Shown here: positions 25,499-35,472 of the stretch, one piece after another | How positions within the stretch are numbered: position 1 is the stretch's first letter | Layout: each line of letters begins with the position of its first letter | NCBI RefSeq assembly: GCF_030547075.1 | Contig: NZ_JAUOQH010000019.1 | Location: 17,871-81,870, forward strand | DNA from: Alteromonas sp. 1_MG-2023 | Lineage (GTDB): Bacteria > Pseudomonadota > Gammaproteobacteria > Enterobacterales > Alteromonadaceae | Reading direction: 5' to 3' | DNA: 64,000 nucleotides | The notes under the pieces: model-generated | What the model was told of the DNA's origin: nothing | The model's input: the letters and a program-made list of their open reading frames with translations, nothing else | Database searches by the model: none | Position numbers and translations under genes: made by a program

Positions 25499-26635
25499 AT
25501 GTCGAAACGTGACTACTACGAAGTGCTTGGGGTAGATAAAAGCGCTGGCGAACGTGAAATTAAAAAAGCGTATAAAAAGCTAGCGATGAAATATCACCCA
25601 GACCGCACGCAGGGCGATAAAGCCCTTGAAGTTAAATTCAAGGAAATCCAGGAAGCCTATGAAGTATTAAACGATGCGCAAAAGCGTGCCGCTTACGATC
25701 AGTATGGCCACGCTGGTGTAGATCCTAATCGCGGTGGCGCTGGCTTTGGTGGTGGTGGCGACTTCGGTGATATCTTCGGCGATGTATTTGGTGATATTTT
25801 CGGTGGTGGTGGTGCACGTGGGGGTCGTCAACCACGTGCTCGTCAAGGCTCAGATCTTCGCTACAACCTAGAGTTATCGCTTGAAGAAGCGGTACGTGGC
25901 AAAAGCGTAGATATTCGTGTGCCTACGTTGGTTGAATGTGATGTGTGTGACGGTTCAGGTGCTAAGAATGGCTCTACGCCTAAAACGTGCCCAACCTGTC
26001 ATGGAAACGGCCAGGTACAAATGCGCCAAGGCTTCTTTGCGGTTCAACAAACTTGCCCAACCTGTTCAGGTAAAGGCAAGATTATTGAAGATCCATGTAA
26101 CAGCTGTCATGGCCATGGTCGCAAAGAAAAAACCAAAACCCTTAACGTTAAGATTCCGTCAGGTGTCGACACCGGCGATCGTATTCGTTTATCTGGCGAA
26201 GGCGAAGCGGGAGAGAATGGTGCACCGGCAGGCGACTTGTATGTTCAAGTACATGTTCGTGATCATAAAATCTTCCAGCGTGACGGCAACAACTTGTACT
26301 GTGAAGTACCATTAAGTTTCACCACAGCAGCCCTAGGTGGCGAGCTAGAAGTGCCTACACTTGATGGCAAAGTGAAACTTAAAATTAGCGCAGAAACCCA
26401 AACAGGACGCATGTTCCGTTTACGTGGTAAAGGCGTTAAATCGGTTCGAAGTGGCGCAGTTGGCGATTTGATGTGTAAAGTTGTGGTGGAAACACCGGTT
26501 AGCTTGTCATCACGTCAAAAAGAATTGTTGCAAGAGCTAGAAGAATCGATGGGTAAAGCATCAAGTAAACACAGTCCAAAAGCACAAGGCTTCTTTGACG
26601 GTGTGAAAAAGTTTTTCGATGATTTAACTAACTAA
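25499..26635 (+). CDS. dnaJ: Chaperone DnaJ (Hsp40)
   Basis: DnaK co-chaperone that stimulates ATP hydrolysis and delivers substrates, 378 residues. The J domain holds the HPD motif (KYHPDRTQG), then a Gly/Phe-rich region ([27 protein letters not shown]), then four zinc-binding CxxCxGxG-type repeats ([32 protein letters not shown]), then the C-terminal substrate domains. All zinc cysteines are present. It ends the grpE-dnaK-dnaJ group and is followed by a strong terminator. Confidence 0.97.
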   Translation: MSKRDYYEVLGVDKSAGEREIKKAYKKLAMKYHPDRTQGDKALEVKFKEIQEAYEVLNDAQKRAAYDQYGHAGVDPNRGGAGFGGGGDFGDIFGDVFGDIFGGGGARGGRQPRARQGSDLRYNLELSLEEAVRGKSVDIRVPTLVECDVCDGSGAKNGSTPKTCPTCHGNGQVQMRQGFFAVQQTCPTCSGKGKIIEDPCNSCHGHGRKEKTKTLNVKIPSGVDTGDRIRLSGEGEAGENGAPAGDLYVQVHVRDHKIFQRDGNNLYCEVPLSFTTAALGGELEVPTLDGKVKLKISAETQTGRMFRLRGKGVKSVRSGAVGDLMCKVVVETPVSLSSRQKELLQELEESMGKASSKHSPKAQGFFDGVKKFFDDLTN

Positions 26636-26651
26636 ATCGTATCAAGTTCAT

Positions 26652-26678
26652 AAAGCCCTCTTCTGAGGGCTTTTTTTT
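26652..26678 (+). terminator. Terminator of dnaJ
   Basis: AAAGCCCTC, loop TTCT, GAGGGCTTT, followed by a run of T (26669-26678 region). Confidence 0.92.
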
Positions 26679-26790
26679 GCCTAAAACAAAGAAAAAATAC
26701 AAAATTTACAGGTTAAAACCTTGCGCAAAAGGTGGGTATTCGTCAGGATAGAAAACAGACCAACACAATCGAACAGGCATGGCGATAACT

Positions 26791-27291
26791 ATGAAAAATA
26801 TTCTAGGAAAGACAATCAAGACCACATTAGCTACCGCAGCTTTAGCAACGTGTTTAGCTGGTGGAGCAATTGCGGCTACGGAAACATCAGAAGCCTCGTC
26901 AGAAAAGCATGCAAAAGCGGCGACCCAATACCGTCAAGCGATATTCCAATTAGTACGCAGCAACATGGGGCCTTTGGGTGGCATGGCAAAAGGAGCGCTA
27001 CCTTTTGATGAGTCGGTAATGATGAGCAGTGGGGTACGATTAGAGCAACTTGCAGATATGATGAGTGACTACTTATCTGTTGATACCCGTAAGTTTGATG
27101 TAGACACAGGCGCAAAAGACGCAGTGTGGGAAAACTTCTCCGATGTAGAATCTAAAATTGCCGCGTTAAAAGAAGCGTCAATGGGTTTACAAGCTGCAGT
27201 GAAAGCAGGCGATGAAAGTGCTTATCGCGGCGCGATTGGCAAAGTGGGAGCAAGCTGTAAGTCTTGTCATGACGACTATAAAAAAGACTAA
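26791..27291 (+). CDS. Cytochrome c' (class II cytochrome c)
   Basis: Periplasmic four-helix-bundle haem protein. A signal peptide (MKNILGKTIKTTLATAAL, cleavage near AIAA) precedes a helical domain (YRQAIFQLVRSNMGPLGGMAKG) that ends with the haem-binding CKSCH near the C-terminus, the diagnostic class II position. Such proteins bind nitric oxide or take part in electron transfer. Two ATGs are possible, 26779 and 26791; neither has a strong ribosome site, and I prefer the second because it gives a typical signal peptide. A cytochrome b561 gene, a common partner, lies 5 kb away at 32262 and not beside it. Confidence 0.88.
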   Translation: MKNILGKTIKTTLATAALATCLAGGAIAATETSEASSEKHAKAATQYRQAIFQLVRSNMGPLGGMAKGALPFDESVMMSSGVRLEQLADMMSDYLSVDTRKFDVDTGAKDAVWENFSDVESKIAALKEASMGLQAAVKAGDESAYRGAIGKVGASCKSCHDDYKKD

Positions 27292-27306
27292 CCGTTTTAG
27301 TTATTC

Positions 27307-27336
27307 ACAGCGCATGTAGTTCGTGCGCTGTTGTTT
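27307..27336 (+). terminator. Terminator of the cytochrome c' gene
   Basis: ACAGCGCA at 27307-27314 pairs with TGCGCTGT at 27324-27331, followed by TGTTT. A separate small inverted repeat ATTCATG/CATGAAT lies at 27372-27391. Confidence 0.7.
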
Positions 27337-27576
27337 CCTTTCCTGCCAGCTTTTAGCTGCATATATATATCATTCATGTTAACTCATGAATCCTCTTTAT
27401 ATACTAAATAATTGCTTACTTCTTAGTGCAAATGTGCTGGAAAAAACAGTAAAAATTCTTTATTGTTGACTAAATAATGATCATGTCGTTCCTTGAGCAG
27501 TGAAGTTGATAAGCAAATAATTAACGGCAAATGATCTCACTTTATTCATCTTAAGATGGATTGGAGTTCACCTAAA

Positions 27577-30132
27577 ATGCAGCTTCACGACGGATTGTTG
27601 GGCTCTTTACAAGATAGTAGTTTGCCAGAGGTTACCTCGCGGTTGAGTGAAGCCAGGGTTAATGCAGAAGCTACCGCTGTCTTGCTTGTTTCGTCATCTC
27701 CTACTGCCACTTGCGCGGATATACTGTGCTGCGATGACAATCATGCCGATTCTGAGAAACAATCACTGGTCATGCCTAAGCATGCTCAGCTTCTGTTATC
27801 GATGACAGAAATGAGTGCCACATTACCAGGCAGCGATTTTGAATGGCCGGAGGCGCTAACCATTTGTAGCAGCCAAAATGTGATTGTAGGTGGAATAAAA
27901 GATTTTCAAGGCAATATTATTGGAGCCGTTCTGATTGTGCTGCGTTGTCATCAATTAACGAGCCAACAAAAAGACTACGCCAGTATAGCCCGCCAGCAAA
28001 TAGAACTCAGTCTTCAATATAAACTTATTCAACATCCATTTACCGACAAGCTCGCTGAAAAAATTCAGTTGCTTAATGAAATTGGACGCATCTCTCATGT
28101 TGGTGGGTGGGAATTAGATTTACATGCAGACCTTGTCTCGTGGACACGAGAAACCTACTTATTATTTGGCGTTACCCCGGGAAGAGATATTACAGTAGAG
28201 CGAGCGTTAGCCAACTTCCCCCAAGGGAGCCGAGAAAAAATTGCCAAAGCAATGAAAGCAGCAATAAAGTCATTGTCCACTTTTGCGTTAGAAGTAGAGT
28301 ACATCAATGCTGAAGGTTATCGGCGCTGGCTGAAAATGACGGGCACACCTCAGTCAGAGGTAACCAGCTCGCATCAAGATAAGGTGTATAGGATTTATGG
28401 TTCTGTGCAGGATATAACGGAACATAAACGATTATCCGATACACAACACAACTACACGGAATACCTTTCTACAATTTTAGATAGTATCTCTGATGCGCTT
28501 GTGACTATTGATGAAGATGGCACTGTGATCACAGCCAACAATACGGTTGAGCACGTGTTAGGTTACAATGCTGATGAACTCATAGGGCAAGATATCTTTA
28601 TTTTAGTGCCCAAAGTTGAATCACAACATACCAGAGAATTTCTGAAAACGTTTATGAAGGGGGGCAGGAATACCGCCAAAGCCTCTTTAGAAAGTCATTT
28701 TGTTAGCCATAAAAATGGTGGCTTGATACCCGTTGATATTTCATTATCTTCTTTTCATTTTGATATGCAAAAGCGGATAGTGGTGGTAGTTCGAAATATG
28801 AGTGTTCGAAAACAATTAGCAGACCAAGTTTATCAAGACGCTTACTATGACAACATCACTCAATTGCCAAACGCTAAATTGTTCGAAAAAGGCTTGAAGT
28901 GTGCTATTCGAAAAGCGGGGGTAACCTACGCAGATATTTATTGCGCTCAAATAGCTATAGACAATATAAGTCAGTATAAGCAGGCGTTTGGCCAGCCTAC
29001 CGCCGACTATGTAATGCGTATTCTTGCCTCTAGGCTCACTCGCACATTTTCTAAACCTTTCGCTATTTTCAGAGGCGCCGAAAACAATTTCTATTTGTTA
29101 TACGAAGGTATCATCACCGAAGAAGACATGAACGCACGAAACGCTATAGATGCAGTTCGCCAGCAATTTGCCGATGAAGTGTGTAGCGATATTACCTTGC
29201 ACAACAGCCTTCATAAAATATATGCAGTGGTAACCATTTGTCAGCTCAAAGGTATGGAGGCAAGCGTGACGAAAGTCAGGCATATGCTTAGGGAAGGGTA
29301 TAACCAACTCAGCGCAAACCAAGTGAATACGCCAGTGGTTTTTCATAGTGCTTCTAGTGTGGGTTATGACAGGTACAATTTCATACGCCAGTCTCTTGGT
29401 ACTGCTGTTAGTAATCATGAGCTCTTTATAGAGTTGCAACCCCAATATGAAAGTGATGGCAGTATGGTGTGTGCTGAAGCATTGGTTCGTTGGCAGCACC
29501 CCCAATTAGGCTTAATTACCCCGGCTGAGTTTATTCCTATTGCCGAAGAGAGTGATGCGATAGTTGAAATTGGCCAATGGGTGATGAATGAATGTGGAAA
29601 GCTATTATGCGAGTGTAATGAAAGCGGTTTGAGAACACGGCTTTCAATTAATATAAGTGCCAAACATATGGCTAGAGCCGACTTTAGCGAAAAAATGCTA
29701 GCCGTGATCGCCCATTGGAATATTCCTAAAGGGAGCCTTACCATTGAACTTAGAGAAGCCGCACTTATAGGAAGTTTTGCTTTGGTGCGTAGTTCAATGA
29801 AAGAGCTAGCCGATAAAGGGGTATCATTCTCCATAGATCATTTTGGTAGTGGGAATTTAAATTTGAGTTACCTTAGTGACCTTTGTATAAAAGAAGTGAA
29901 ACTTGATAGGCACTTTATCGATGAAGAAGACGAGAAAGGGGCGCAAAGCCCGCTGCTAAACAGTATTTTCGATATTGCAAAAATCTTCGAATTAAGAACA
30001 GTGGCAGAAGGAATAGAAAATACCACGCAATTTAACGACGCAATAAAGCGTGGTTGCCATGTTTTTCAAGGGTACTTTTTAGACAAGCCCCTTAATGTCA
30101 GAGATTGGCGAGCAAAATTACCAGTAAAATAG
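27577..30132 (+). CDS. PAS-GGDEF-EAL protein with degenerate catalytic motifs
   Basis: Cytosolic signalling protein of the cyclic-di-GMP family, about 851 residues. The N-terminal 170 residues look GAF-like. Two PAS domains follow (GGWELDLHADLVSWTRET; ILDSISDALVTIDEDGTVITANN, with HKNGGLIPVDIS). The GGDEF domain starts at DNITQLPNAKLFE but its active motif reads RGAENNF, so cyclase activity is not expected. The EAL domain keeps AEALVRWQ, NISAKHM, ELREAAL, EVKLDR, AEGIEN and FQGYFLDKPL, but DDFGTG has become DHFGSG, losing one metal-site Asp. It may bind c-di-GMP rather than degrade it. GGAG lies ten bases before the ATG at 27577; the ATG at 27556 is the alternative. Confidence 0.88.
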   Translation: MQLHDGLLGSLQDSSLPEVTSRLSEARVNAEATAVLLVSSSPTATCADILCCDDNHADSEKQSLVMPKHAQLLLSMTEMSATLPGSDFEWPEALTICSSQNVIVGGIKDFQGNIIGAVLIVLRCHQLTSQQKDYASIARQQIELSLQYKLIQHPFTDKLAEKIQLLNEIGRISHVGGWELDLHADLVSWTRETYLLFGVTPGRDITVERALANFPQGSREKIAKAMKAAIKSLSTFALEVEYINAEGYRRWLKMTGTPQSEVTSSHQDKVYRIYGSVQDITEHKRLSDTQHNYTEYLSTILDSISDALVTIDEDGTVITANNTVEHVLGYNADELIGQDIFILVPKVESQHTREFLKTFMKGGRNTAKASLESHFVSHKNGGLIPVDISLSSFHFDMQKRIVVVVRNMSVRKQLADQVYQDAYYDNITQLPNAKLFEKGLKCAIRKAGVTYADIYCAQIAIDNISQYKQAFGQPTADYVMRILASRLTRTFSKPFAIFRGAENNFYLLYEGIITEEDMNARNAIDAVRQQFADEVCSDITLHNSLHKIYAVVTICQLKGMEASVTKVRHMLREGYNQLSANQVNTPVVFHSASSVGYDRYNFIRQSLGTAVSNHELFIELQPQYESDGSMVCAEALVRWQHPQLGLITPAEFIPIAEESDAIVEIGQWVMNECGKLLCECNESGLRTRLSINISAKHMARADFSEKMLAVIAHWNIPKGSLTIELREAALIGSFALVRSSMKELADKGVSFSIDHFGSGNLNLSYLSDLCIKEVKLDRHFIDEEDEKGAQSPLLNSIFDIAKIFELRTVAEGIENTTQFNDAIKRGCHVFQGYFLDKPLNVRDWRAKLPVK

Positions 30133-30329
30133 TGTGCACCTGATTAAAGCAAACCAGATTAGGCCCAGCTATTTAGTCACAAGCACCAAATTCTTGACGC
30201 GGCTAATGCTAATATACAAGAAATAACTTCAATTTTTACAGTGGGTTAATTAACGTAAGCCTGAAGTCTTATACGAAAAATTCATGTTTATGCAGTAGGG
30301 TAAAGTAATACTCTATTGCGGAAACGGTC

Positions 30330-32222
30330 ATGAATTATCATCAAGAATATCAGGCGTCAATTGATAACCCAGAAGCATTTTGGCAAGACAAAGCACTGTA
30401 TCTCGACTGGTTTACTCCCCCTAAAGCAGCCCTAAGCGAAAACACAAACGGCTACCCTCAGTGGTTCAAAGGGGGGAAGCTTAATACCAGTTATTTGGCG
30501 TTAGACCACCATGTAAAAGCAGGGCGCGGCGAAAACGCGGCGCTAATTTACGATTCCCCTGTGACGAACACGCAAGAAACCTGGACCTACAATACACTAC
30601 TTAATGAAGTGGCCACGTTAGCGGGCGCGCTCACCAGTCTTGGTGTGACTAAAGGCGATACGGTTATTGTCTACATGCCGATGATCCCGCAGGCGGCGGT
30701 GGCAATGTTAGCGGTAGCAAGAATAGGGGCAATTCACTCGGTAGTATTCGGCGGCTTCGCCGCCAGTGAATTGGCCGTCAGAATTGATGATGCGGAACCT
30801 GCATTAATCATTACAGCGTCGTGCGGCATTGAAGGTAAAAAACTACTACCGTACAAGCCAATGGTTGATGATGCTATTGCCCTTGCTCACCATAAACCCG
30901 TAGGCTGCGTTGTTTATCAACGCAAGCAGCTTAACGCGACGCTTGTAGATGATTTTGACCACGATTGGCAAGCATTATGTAGTGCCAGTGAGCCAGTAGA
31001 GTGCACTCACGTTGATGCTACCGACCCCCTTTATATTTTGTATACCTCAGGCACAACGGGCAAACCTAAAGGGGTTGTGCGTGACAATGGGGGTCATGCA
31101 GTAGCACTTAATTATTCTATGCAGGCAATCTACAATATATCGCAAGATGATGTTTTCTGGGCAGCATCAGATGTAGGTTGGGTAGTAGGGCACTCGTATA
31201 TTGTCTATGGGCCGCTAATTAAGGGCGCGACTACCGTCATGTTTGAAGGTAAGCCAGTAGGGACACCAGATGCTGGTGCGTTTTGGCGCATGGTAGAGCA
31301 GCATAAAGTGAATGTACTGTTTGCAGCCCCAACCGCGTTTAGGGCGATTAGAAAAGAAGACCCTGAAGCTGATTGCATCGCCCGTTATGATTTAAGTAGC
31401 TTGCGTACTATTTTTATGGCGGGCGAGCGACTAGACCCGCCCACGTATCATTGGACCGTAGAAAAAACCGGTAAACCCGTGGTTGATCATTGGTGGCAAA
31501 CAGAAACCGGATGGCCCATTTGTTCAAACCCTATTGGCATTGAATCGCTTAGCACTAAACCGGGTTCATCTAGCGTGCCCACACCGGGATTTAATGTGAA
31601 AGTGCTTGCTGCTAACGGTCAACAAGTCGCCACTAACGCAAAAGGTGCTATCGCGATTTCGTTACCATTACCTCCAGGGTGTTTAAGTACTATTTGGCGA
31701 GATCATAAGCGTTTCACCCAAGGATATTTACAAGAGTTTAAAGGTTATTACAGTACAGGTGACAATGGTTATATAGATGACGAAGGCTTTGTTTTTATTA
31801 TGGGCAGAACCGATGATGTCATTAATGTAGCAGGGCATCGGTTGTCGACAGGGGAAATGGAAGAGGTATTAGCCTCACACGATGCCGTTGCCGAATGCAG
31901 TGTCATTGGCGTTGCAGATGCGCTAAAAGGACAGGTGCCTGTAGGGTTAGTGCTACTTAAAGATGGTATACAGATAGATGAAAGTGCACTTGAAAAAGAG
32001 CTTATTGCTAAAGTACGAAATACCATAGGGCCAGTGGCGAGCTTTAAGCGTGCGGTTATTGTAAACCGCTTGCCTAAAACACGGTCAGGAAAAATATTGC
32101 GTAAGCTACTTAGGCAAATTGCAGCGGATGAGCCTATTAATATACCGTCTACCATCGACGATCCGGCCAGTGTGACAGAGATTGCTGATTTAATGAAACA
32201 CAAAGGCTTAGTTGAACGCTAA
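30330..32222 (+). CDS. prpE: Propionyl-CoA synthetase
   Basis: Cytosolic acyl-adenylate-forming ligase converting propionate, ATP and CoA to propionyl-CoA; 630 residues. The N-terminal ACAS domain (YQASIDNPEAFW), the AMP-binding loop YTSGTTGKPKG, VDHWWQTETGWPI, GYYSTGDNG, MGRTDDVINVAGHRLSTGE and the C-terminal catalytic Lys in KTRSGKILRK are all present. The WQTETG stretch and overall sequence fit PrpE rather than acetyl-CoA synthetase, but side activity on acetate or acetoacetate is possible. It is monocistronic; the methylcitrate cycle genes are not in the window. CrbS/CrbR-type control would make sense but is inference. Confidence 0.9.
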   Translation: MNYHQEYQASIDNPEAFWQDKALYLDWFTPPKAALSENTNGYPQWFKGGKLNTSYLALDHHVKAGRGENAALIYDSPVTNTQETWTYNTLLNEVATLAGALTSLGVTKGDTVIVYMPMIPQAAVAMLAVARIGAIHSVVFGGFAASELAVRIDDAEPALIITASCGIEGKKLLPYKPMVDDAIALAHHKPVGCVVYQRKQLNATLVDDFDHDWQALCSASEPVECTHVDATDPLYILYTSGTTGKPKGVVRDNGGHAVALNYSMQAIYNISQDDVFWAASDVGWVVGHSYIVYGPLIKGATTVMFEGKPVGTPDAGAFWRMVEQHKVNVLFAAPTAFRAIRKEDPEADCIARYDLSSLRTIFMAGERLDPPTYHWTVEKTGKPVVDHWWQTETGWPICSNPIGIESLSTKPGSSSVPTPGFNVKVLAANGQQVATNAKGAIAISLPLPPGCLSTIWRDHKRFTQGYLQEFKGYYSTGDNGYIDDEGFVFIMGRTDDVINVAGHRLSTGEMEEVLASHDAVAECSVIGVADALKGQVPVGLVLLKDGIQIDESALEKELIAKVRNTIGPVASFKRAVIVNRLPKTRSGKILRKLLRQIAADEPINIPSTIDDPASVTEIADLMKHKGLVER

Positions 32223-32261
32223 GCCTTACTTACCCAGGTGCGTAGTCAGCCACATGGGCAG

Positions 32262-32942
32262 TTAAAAGTACTCTTCCACTTCAGGTGTGGGGGGCGCAAT
32301 CTCTATCGCGTAATAAAGCGCAGCCGCTGTTACTAGGGCAATAGCCAGCGCAAGCCAAAGACGAGACGAAGGAATGGGCTTGTCGTTGGTGTCTTTTTTG
32401 CCATGAAACATAGGGGGCACAAGTTTCTGCTTTTTATACACGGCATAAAACCCAATAGCGGCAACATGTAAGCCTATTACCCACAGTAAAATTTCAAAAG
32501 CAAGATGGTGCAAGGTATTCATTAGTTCTAATGTGCTACCGCTGACAAGATGGCGGTAGGGGCCATCTAGAAAAATATCGTCGGTCATGAATAGACCACT
32601 TACCGCTTGCACCAATAAGAGTAAAAGCATTACCACCACAAACCAGCCTCCAAGAGGGTTGTGGCCTGCCACGGCGGCACTGTTTTTATCAAACAGCGTA
32701 CGCAGATAACCTATTACCGCACTTGGCCCTTTCACAAATTGACTAAAGCGGGCATAAGTTGGACCTATCATTCCCCAGATGAATCGAAATACTAAAAGCC
32801 CCAAGGTAAAGTAGCCAATATAGAAATGCCATTGGGTCGCATCGTCCATCCACTCAGCGGTAACATATTGTGCTGCAATACTGGCAACCAGTAACCAGTG
32901 GAAAAGCCGGGTGGGGAGATCCCATATAAGCTGTTGACGCAT
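32262..32942 (-). CDS. Cytochrome b561-type membrane protein
   Basis: Inner-membrane di-haem b-type cytochrome of the Ni/Fe-hydrogenase/cytochrome b561 group. Hydrophobic segments lie at roughly residues 15-33, 44-62, 98-118, 145-167 and 195-215. Candidate haem histidines are in WDLPTRLFHWLL, WHFYIGYFTLG, LHHLAFEILLW and GLHVAAIGFYAVYKK. It passes electrons between the quinone pool and a periplasmic acceptor, often a class II or other cytochrome c. I chose the ATG at 32942 since the product then begins MRQQLIWDLP as in homologues; an upstream TTG would add 11 residues. It converges with prpE. Confidence 0.87.
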   Translation of the reverse strand: MRQQLIWDLPTRLFHWLLVASIAAQYVTAEWMDDATQWHFYIGYFTLGLLVFRFIWGMIGPTYARFSQFVKGPSAVIGYLRTLFDKNSAAVAGHNPLGGWFVVVMLLLLLVQAVSGLFMTDDIFLDGPYRHLVSGSTLELMNTLHHLAFEILLWVIGLHVAAIGFYAVYKKQKLVPPMFHGKKDTNDKPIPSSRLWLALAIALVTAAALYYAIEIAPPTPEVEEYF

Positions 32943-33185
32943 ATTATTCTGCCTATGTGTTTTGAAATAATTCAATAAACCTTAATTTAAACGATATTCA
33001 GGTCTTGGTGTAAACCCGCTTACTTTCATGCTAGCTATTTTCACGGCTAAAAACGATAGGTTGCCCGCCTTTTTTGTATTAATGCCATAATTTTTCAATT
33101 ATCGGCAATAATTAAGCTTATCTCGTTGCAATAGTAACTGCATTTGGCAAAATGCCGTTACTGTTAAAGGAAAAGAATAACGTAA

Positions 33186-33983
33186 ATGAAAGTAGGTTTA
33201 TTTGGCGCTAATGGGCGCATGGGGCGAGTGCTTATCGAAGCACTAGATCAAAACGAGAATGCAGAATTGAGTGTTGCTACGGTGCGCGATGATTCTCCTT
33301 GGGTTGGTATGAATGTGGGCGAGCTGGCTGGTATTGGTAAAAAGCCAATTGACTGCTTAGGCATGTCTGCTTTAACCCAACAACACGCTGATGTAATGAT
33401 TGATTTTACCTTACCTGTGGTATTTGAAAATAACATCGAATGGTGTGTGGCTAATAATATGCCGGTGGTCATTGGTACTACTGGGCTAAGTGAAAGTCAG
33501 TTGGCTACGCTAGATGAAGCGGCTAAAAACATTCCTATCGTATTTGCAGCTAATTACAGCGTGGGCGTTAACCTCATGTTGTCTTTGGTTCGGCAGGCCG
33601 CGAAGGCCTTGGGGAATACAGCTGATATAGAAATTACTGAAGCCCATCACAGATTCAAACAAGATGCGCCTTCGGGCACCGCCATGGCCATTGGTGAAGC
33701 CATTGCCGATGAGCTAGGTCGCGACCTTAAAACCTGTGCTGTTTACGGCCGTGAAGGCAAAGAGCCTGAGCGAGACCAAGGCACTATCGGTTTTGCTACC
33801 GTTCGCGCAGGCGATATTGTAGGTGAGCACACCGCATTGTTTGCCGATATTGGTGAGCGTTTAGAAATAACGCACAAAGCATCAAGTCGTTTAACGTTTG
33901 CAAAAGGCGCGGTCCATGCAGCTCAGTGGCTTCACGGTAAGCCGGCAGGGTTATATTCAATGGTTGATGTTTTAGATTTATAA
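33186..33983 (+). CDS. dapB: 4-hydroxy-tetrahydrodipicolinate reductase
   Basis: Cytosolic NAD(P)H-dependent enzyme of the diaminopimelate/lysine pathway, needed for peptidoglycan. Present are the nucleotide-binding GLFGANGRMGR, FTLPVVFENN, GTTGLSE, the central ANYSVGVNLML, the catalytic stretch EITEAHHRFKQDAPSGTAM and GEHTALFADIGERLEITHKASSR. Length 265 is usual. It lies directly upstream of carAB, a neighbourhood shared with many gammaproteobacteria, but the 345-base gap with its own promoter shows that carA is transcribed separately. Confidence 0.96.
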   Translation: MKVGLFGANGRMGRVLIEALDQNENAELSVATVRDDSPWVGMNVGELAGIGKKPIDCLGMSALTQQHADVMIDFTLPVVFENNIEWCVANNMPVVIGTTGLSESQLATLDEAAKNIPIVFAANYSVGVNLMLSLVRQAAKALGNTADIEITEAHHRFKQDAPSGTAMAIGEAIADELGRDLKTCAVYGREGKEPERDQGTIGFATVRAGDIVGEHTALFADIGERLEITHKASSRLTFAKGAVHAAQWLHGKPAGLYSMVDVLDL

Positions 33984-34124
33984 TACCGAATAAACGCTGC
34001 AAAGGTGCTTTCAACTTTAACAGCGGCTTAAGTACTATTAATGCGTGCTAATAAGTGGTGGTTTTGGCGGTTATACAGGGTAAATGAGTTTAAGTGGTTA
34101 TTTTAATGATTTTTAATATTTAAA

Positions 34125-34153
34125 TTAGACATTTTTAGTCAGTCATGTATACT
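34125..34153 (+). promoter_or_regulatory. Sigma-70-type promoter of carAB
   Basis: TTAGAC at 34125-34130 and TATACT at 34148-34153 are separated by 17 bases. A direct repeat GAATTTGCCC-GAATTTCG follows at once in the leader. Transcription from here would give a leader of about 170 bases before carA. Confidence 0.6.
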
Positions 34154-34233
34154 CGCCGGAATTTGCCCGAATTTCGTATTCTAAAGCTATAAAACTGGCT
34201 GTAGAACACGGTTTTATTAGCTGCAAAGATCGT

Positions 34234-34269
34234 AAAATGAGCGCTGTTAAATCAGTACTCTCATTTTTT
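34234..34269 (+). promoter_or_regulatory. Terminator-like hairpin in the carA leader (candidate attenuator)
   Basis: AAAATGAG at 34234-34241 pairs with CTCATTTT at 34260-34267 and ends in six Ts (34264-34269). It lies between the promoter and the carA ribosome site, so it would terminate the transcript before carA unless prevented. Confidence 0.6.
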
Positions 34270-34328
34270 GTGGGGTTTGGACAGAAATTCTGTTCAAACA
34301 CATAGTTATCCTTAATCTGGAGGTTGAC

Positions 34329-35459
34329 TTGGCTAATTCTGCCCTTTTGGTGTTAGAGGATGGTTCTGTCTTTAAAGGAACGGCGATAGGTGCGCAAGGC
34401 ACTGCCGTTGGTGAAGTTGTTTTTAATACTTCAATGACAGGCTATCAAGAAATCATCACTGACCCATCCTACGCTGAACAAATCATTACCCTTACTTATC
34501 CACATATTGGCAATACCGGTATTAACGAAGAAGACGTTGAAGCAGATAAAATCTGGTCTAAAGGTCTTATTATTCGTGACTTACCCCTCGTTGCTAGTAA
34601 TTTCCGTCAACAACAAACGTTATCTGAATACCTCAAAGCCAAAGGCGTTGTAGGTATAGCCGATATCGACACCCGTCGTTTAACACGTATTTTACGTGAT
34701 AAAGGCGCGCAAAACGGCTGCATCGTTTGTACTGATGAGTTAGATGAAGCGAGCGCGTTAGCACAAGCAAAAGATTATCCTGGCTTGAAAGGCATGGATT
34801 TGGCAAAAGTAGTAAGTATTACTGAGCCAAAAACATGGACTGAAGGCAGTTGGAAATTAGGCGAAGGGTATATCACTCCAGCCGATAGCAAATATCATGT
34901 AGTGGCATACGATTACGGCGTTAAGAGCAACATTCTACGCTTGCTTGCAGACCGTGGTTGTCGCATTACCTTGGTACCAGCGCAAACGTCTGCTGAAGAA
35001 GTGTTAGCTATGCAGCCTGATGGTGTGTTCTTATCTAACGGCCCTGGTGATCCTGAGCCATGTGATTATGCCATATCAGCGATTAAAACTATCGTTGAGA
35101 CAGGGTTGCCAGTGTTTGGTATCTGTTTAGGACATCAACTACTTGCCCTAGCCAGTGGTGCTACTACGGTGAAAATGAAGTTTGGTCACCATGGTGCTAA
35201 CCACCCAGTGAAAGACTTAAAACGCAATGTGGTTATGATCACCAGTCAAAACCATGGCTTCGCTGTAGATGAATCAAGCCTTCCTTCTAATTTAGAAGTA
35301 ACGCATGTTTCGTTGTTCGATAAGTCGTTACAAGGTATTCATCGTACCGATAAGCCAGCGTTTAGTTTCCAAGGGCACCCAGAAGCAAGCCCAGGACCGC
35401 ACGAAGCTGCGCCGCTATTCGACCACTTCATTGAATTAATCGAACAACACAAGCAGTAG
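34329..35459 (+). CDS. carA: Carbamoyl-phosphate synthase small (glutaminase) subunit
   Basis: Hydrolyses glutamine to supply ammonia to CarB for carbamoyl phosphate, used for arginine and pyrimidines. The N-terminal domain holds [26 protein letters not shown]; the amidotransferase domain holds the nucleophile Cys in [15 protein letters not shown], and the His/Glu pair in [14 protein letters not shown]. The start is a TTG at 34329, five bases after GGAGG; no ATG fits, and E. coli carA also uses a TTG start. The 14-base gap to carB shows co-transcription. Confidence 0.96.
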   Translation: MANSALLVLEDGSVFKGTAIGAQGTAVGEVVFNTSMTGYQEIITDPSYAEQIITLTYPHIGNTGINEEDVEADKIWSKGLIIRDLPLVASNFRQQQTLSEYLKAKGVVGIADIDTRRLTRILRDKGAQNGCIVCTDELDEASALAQAKDYPGLKGMDLAKVVSITEPKTWTEGSWKLGEGYITPADSKYHVVAYDYGVKSNILRLLADRGCRITLVPAQTSAEEVLAMQPDGVFLSNGPGDPEPCDYAISAIKTIVETGLPVFGICLGHQLLALASGATTVKMKFGHHGANHPVKDLKRNVVMITSQNHGFAVDESSLPSNLEVTHVSLFDKSLQGIHRTDKPAFSFQGHPEASPGPHEAAPLFDHFIELIEQHKQ

Positions 35460-35472
35460 GAACGAGCCCGCT

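Noticed and set aside
30330..32222. Acetyl-CoA synthetase (acs)
   Set aside because: Overall sequence and motifs fit propionyl-CoA synthetase better; acetate may still be a side substrate.
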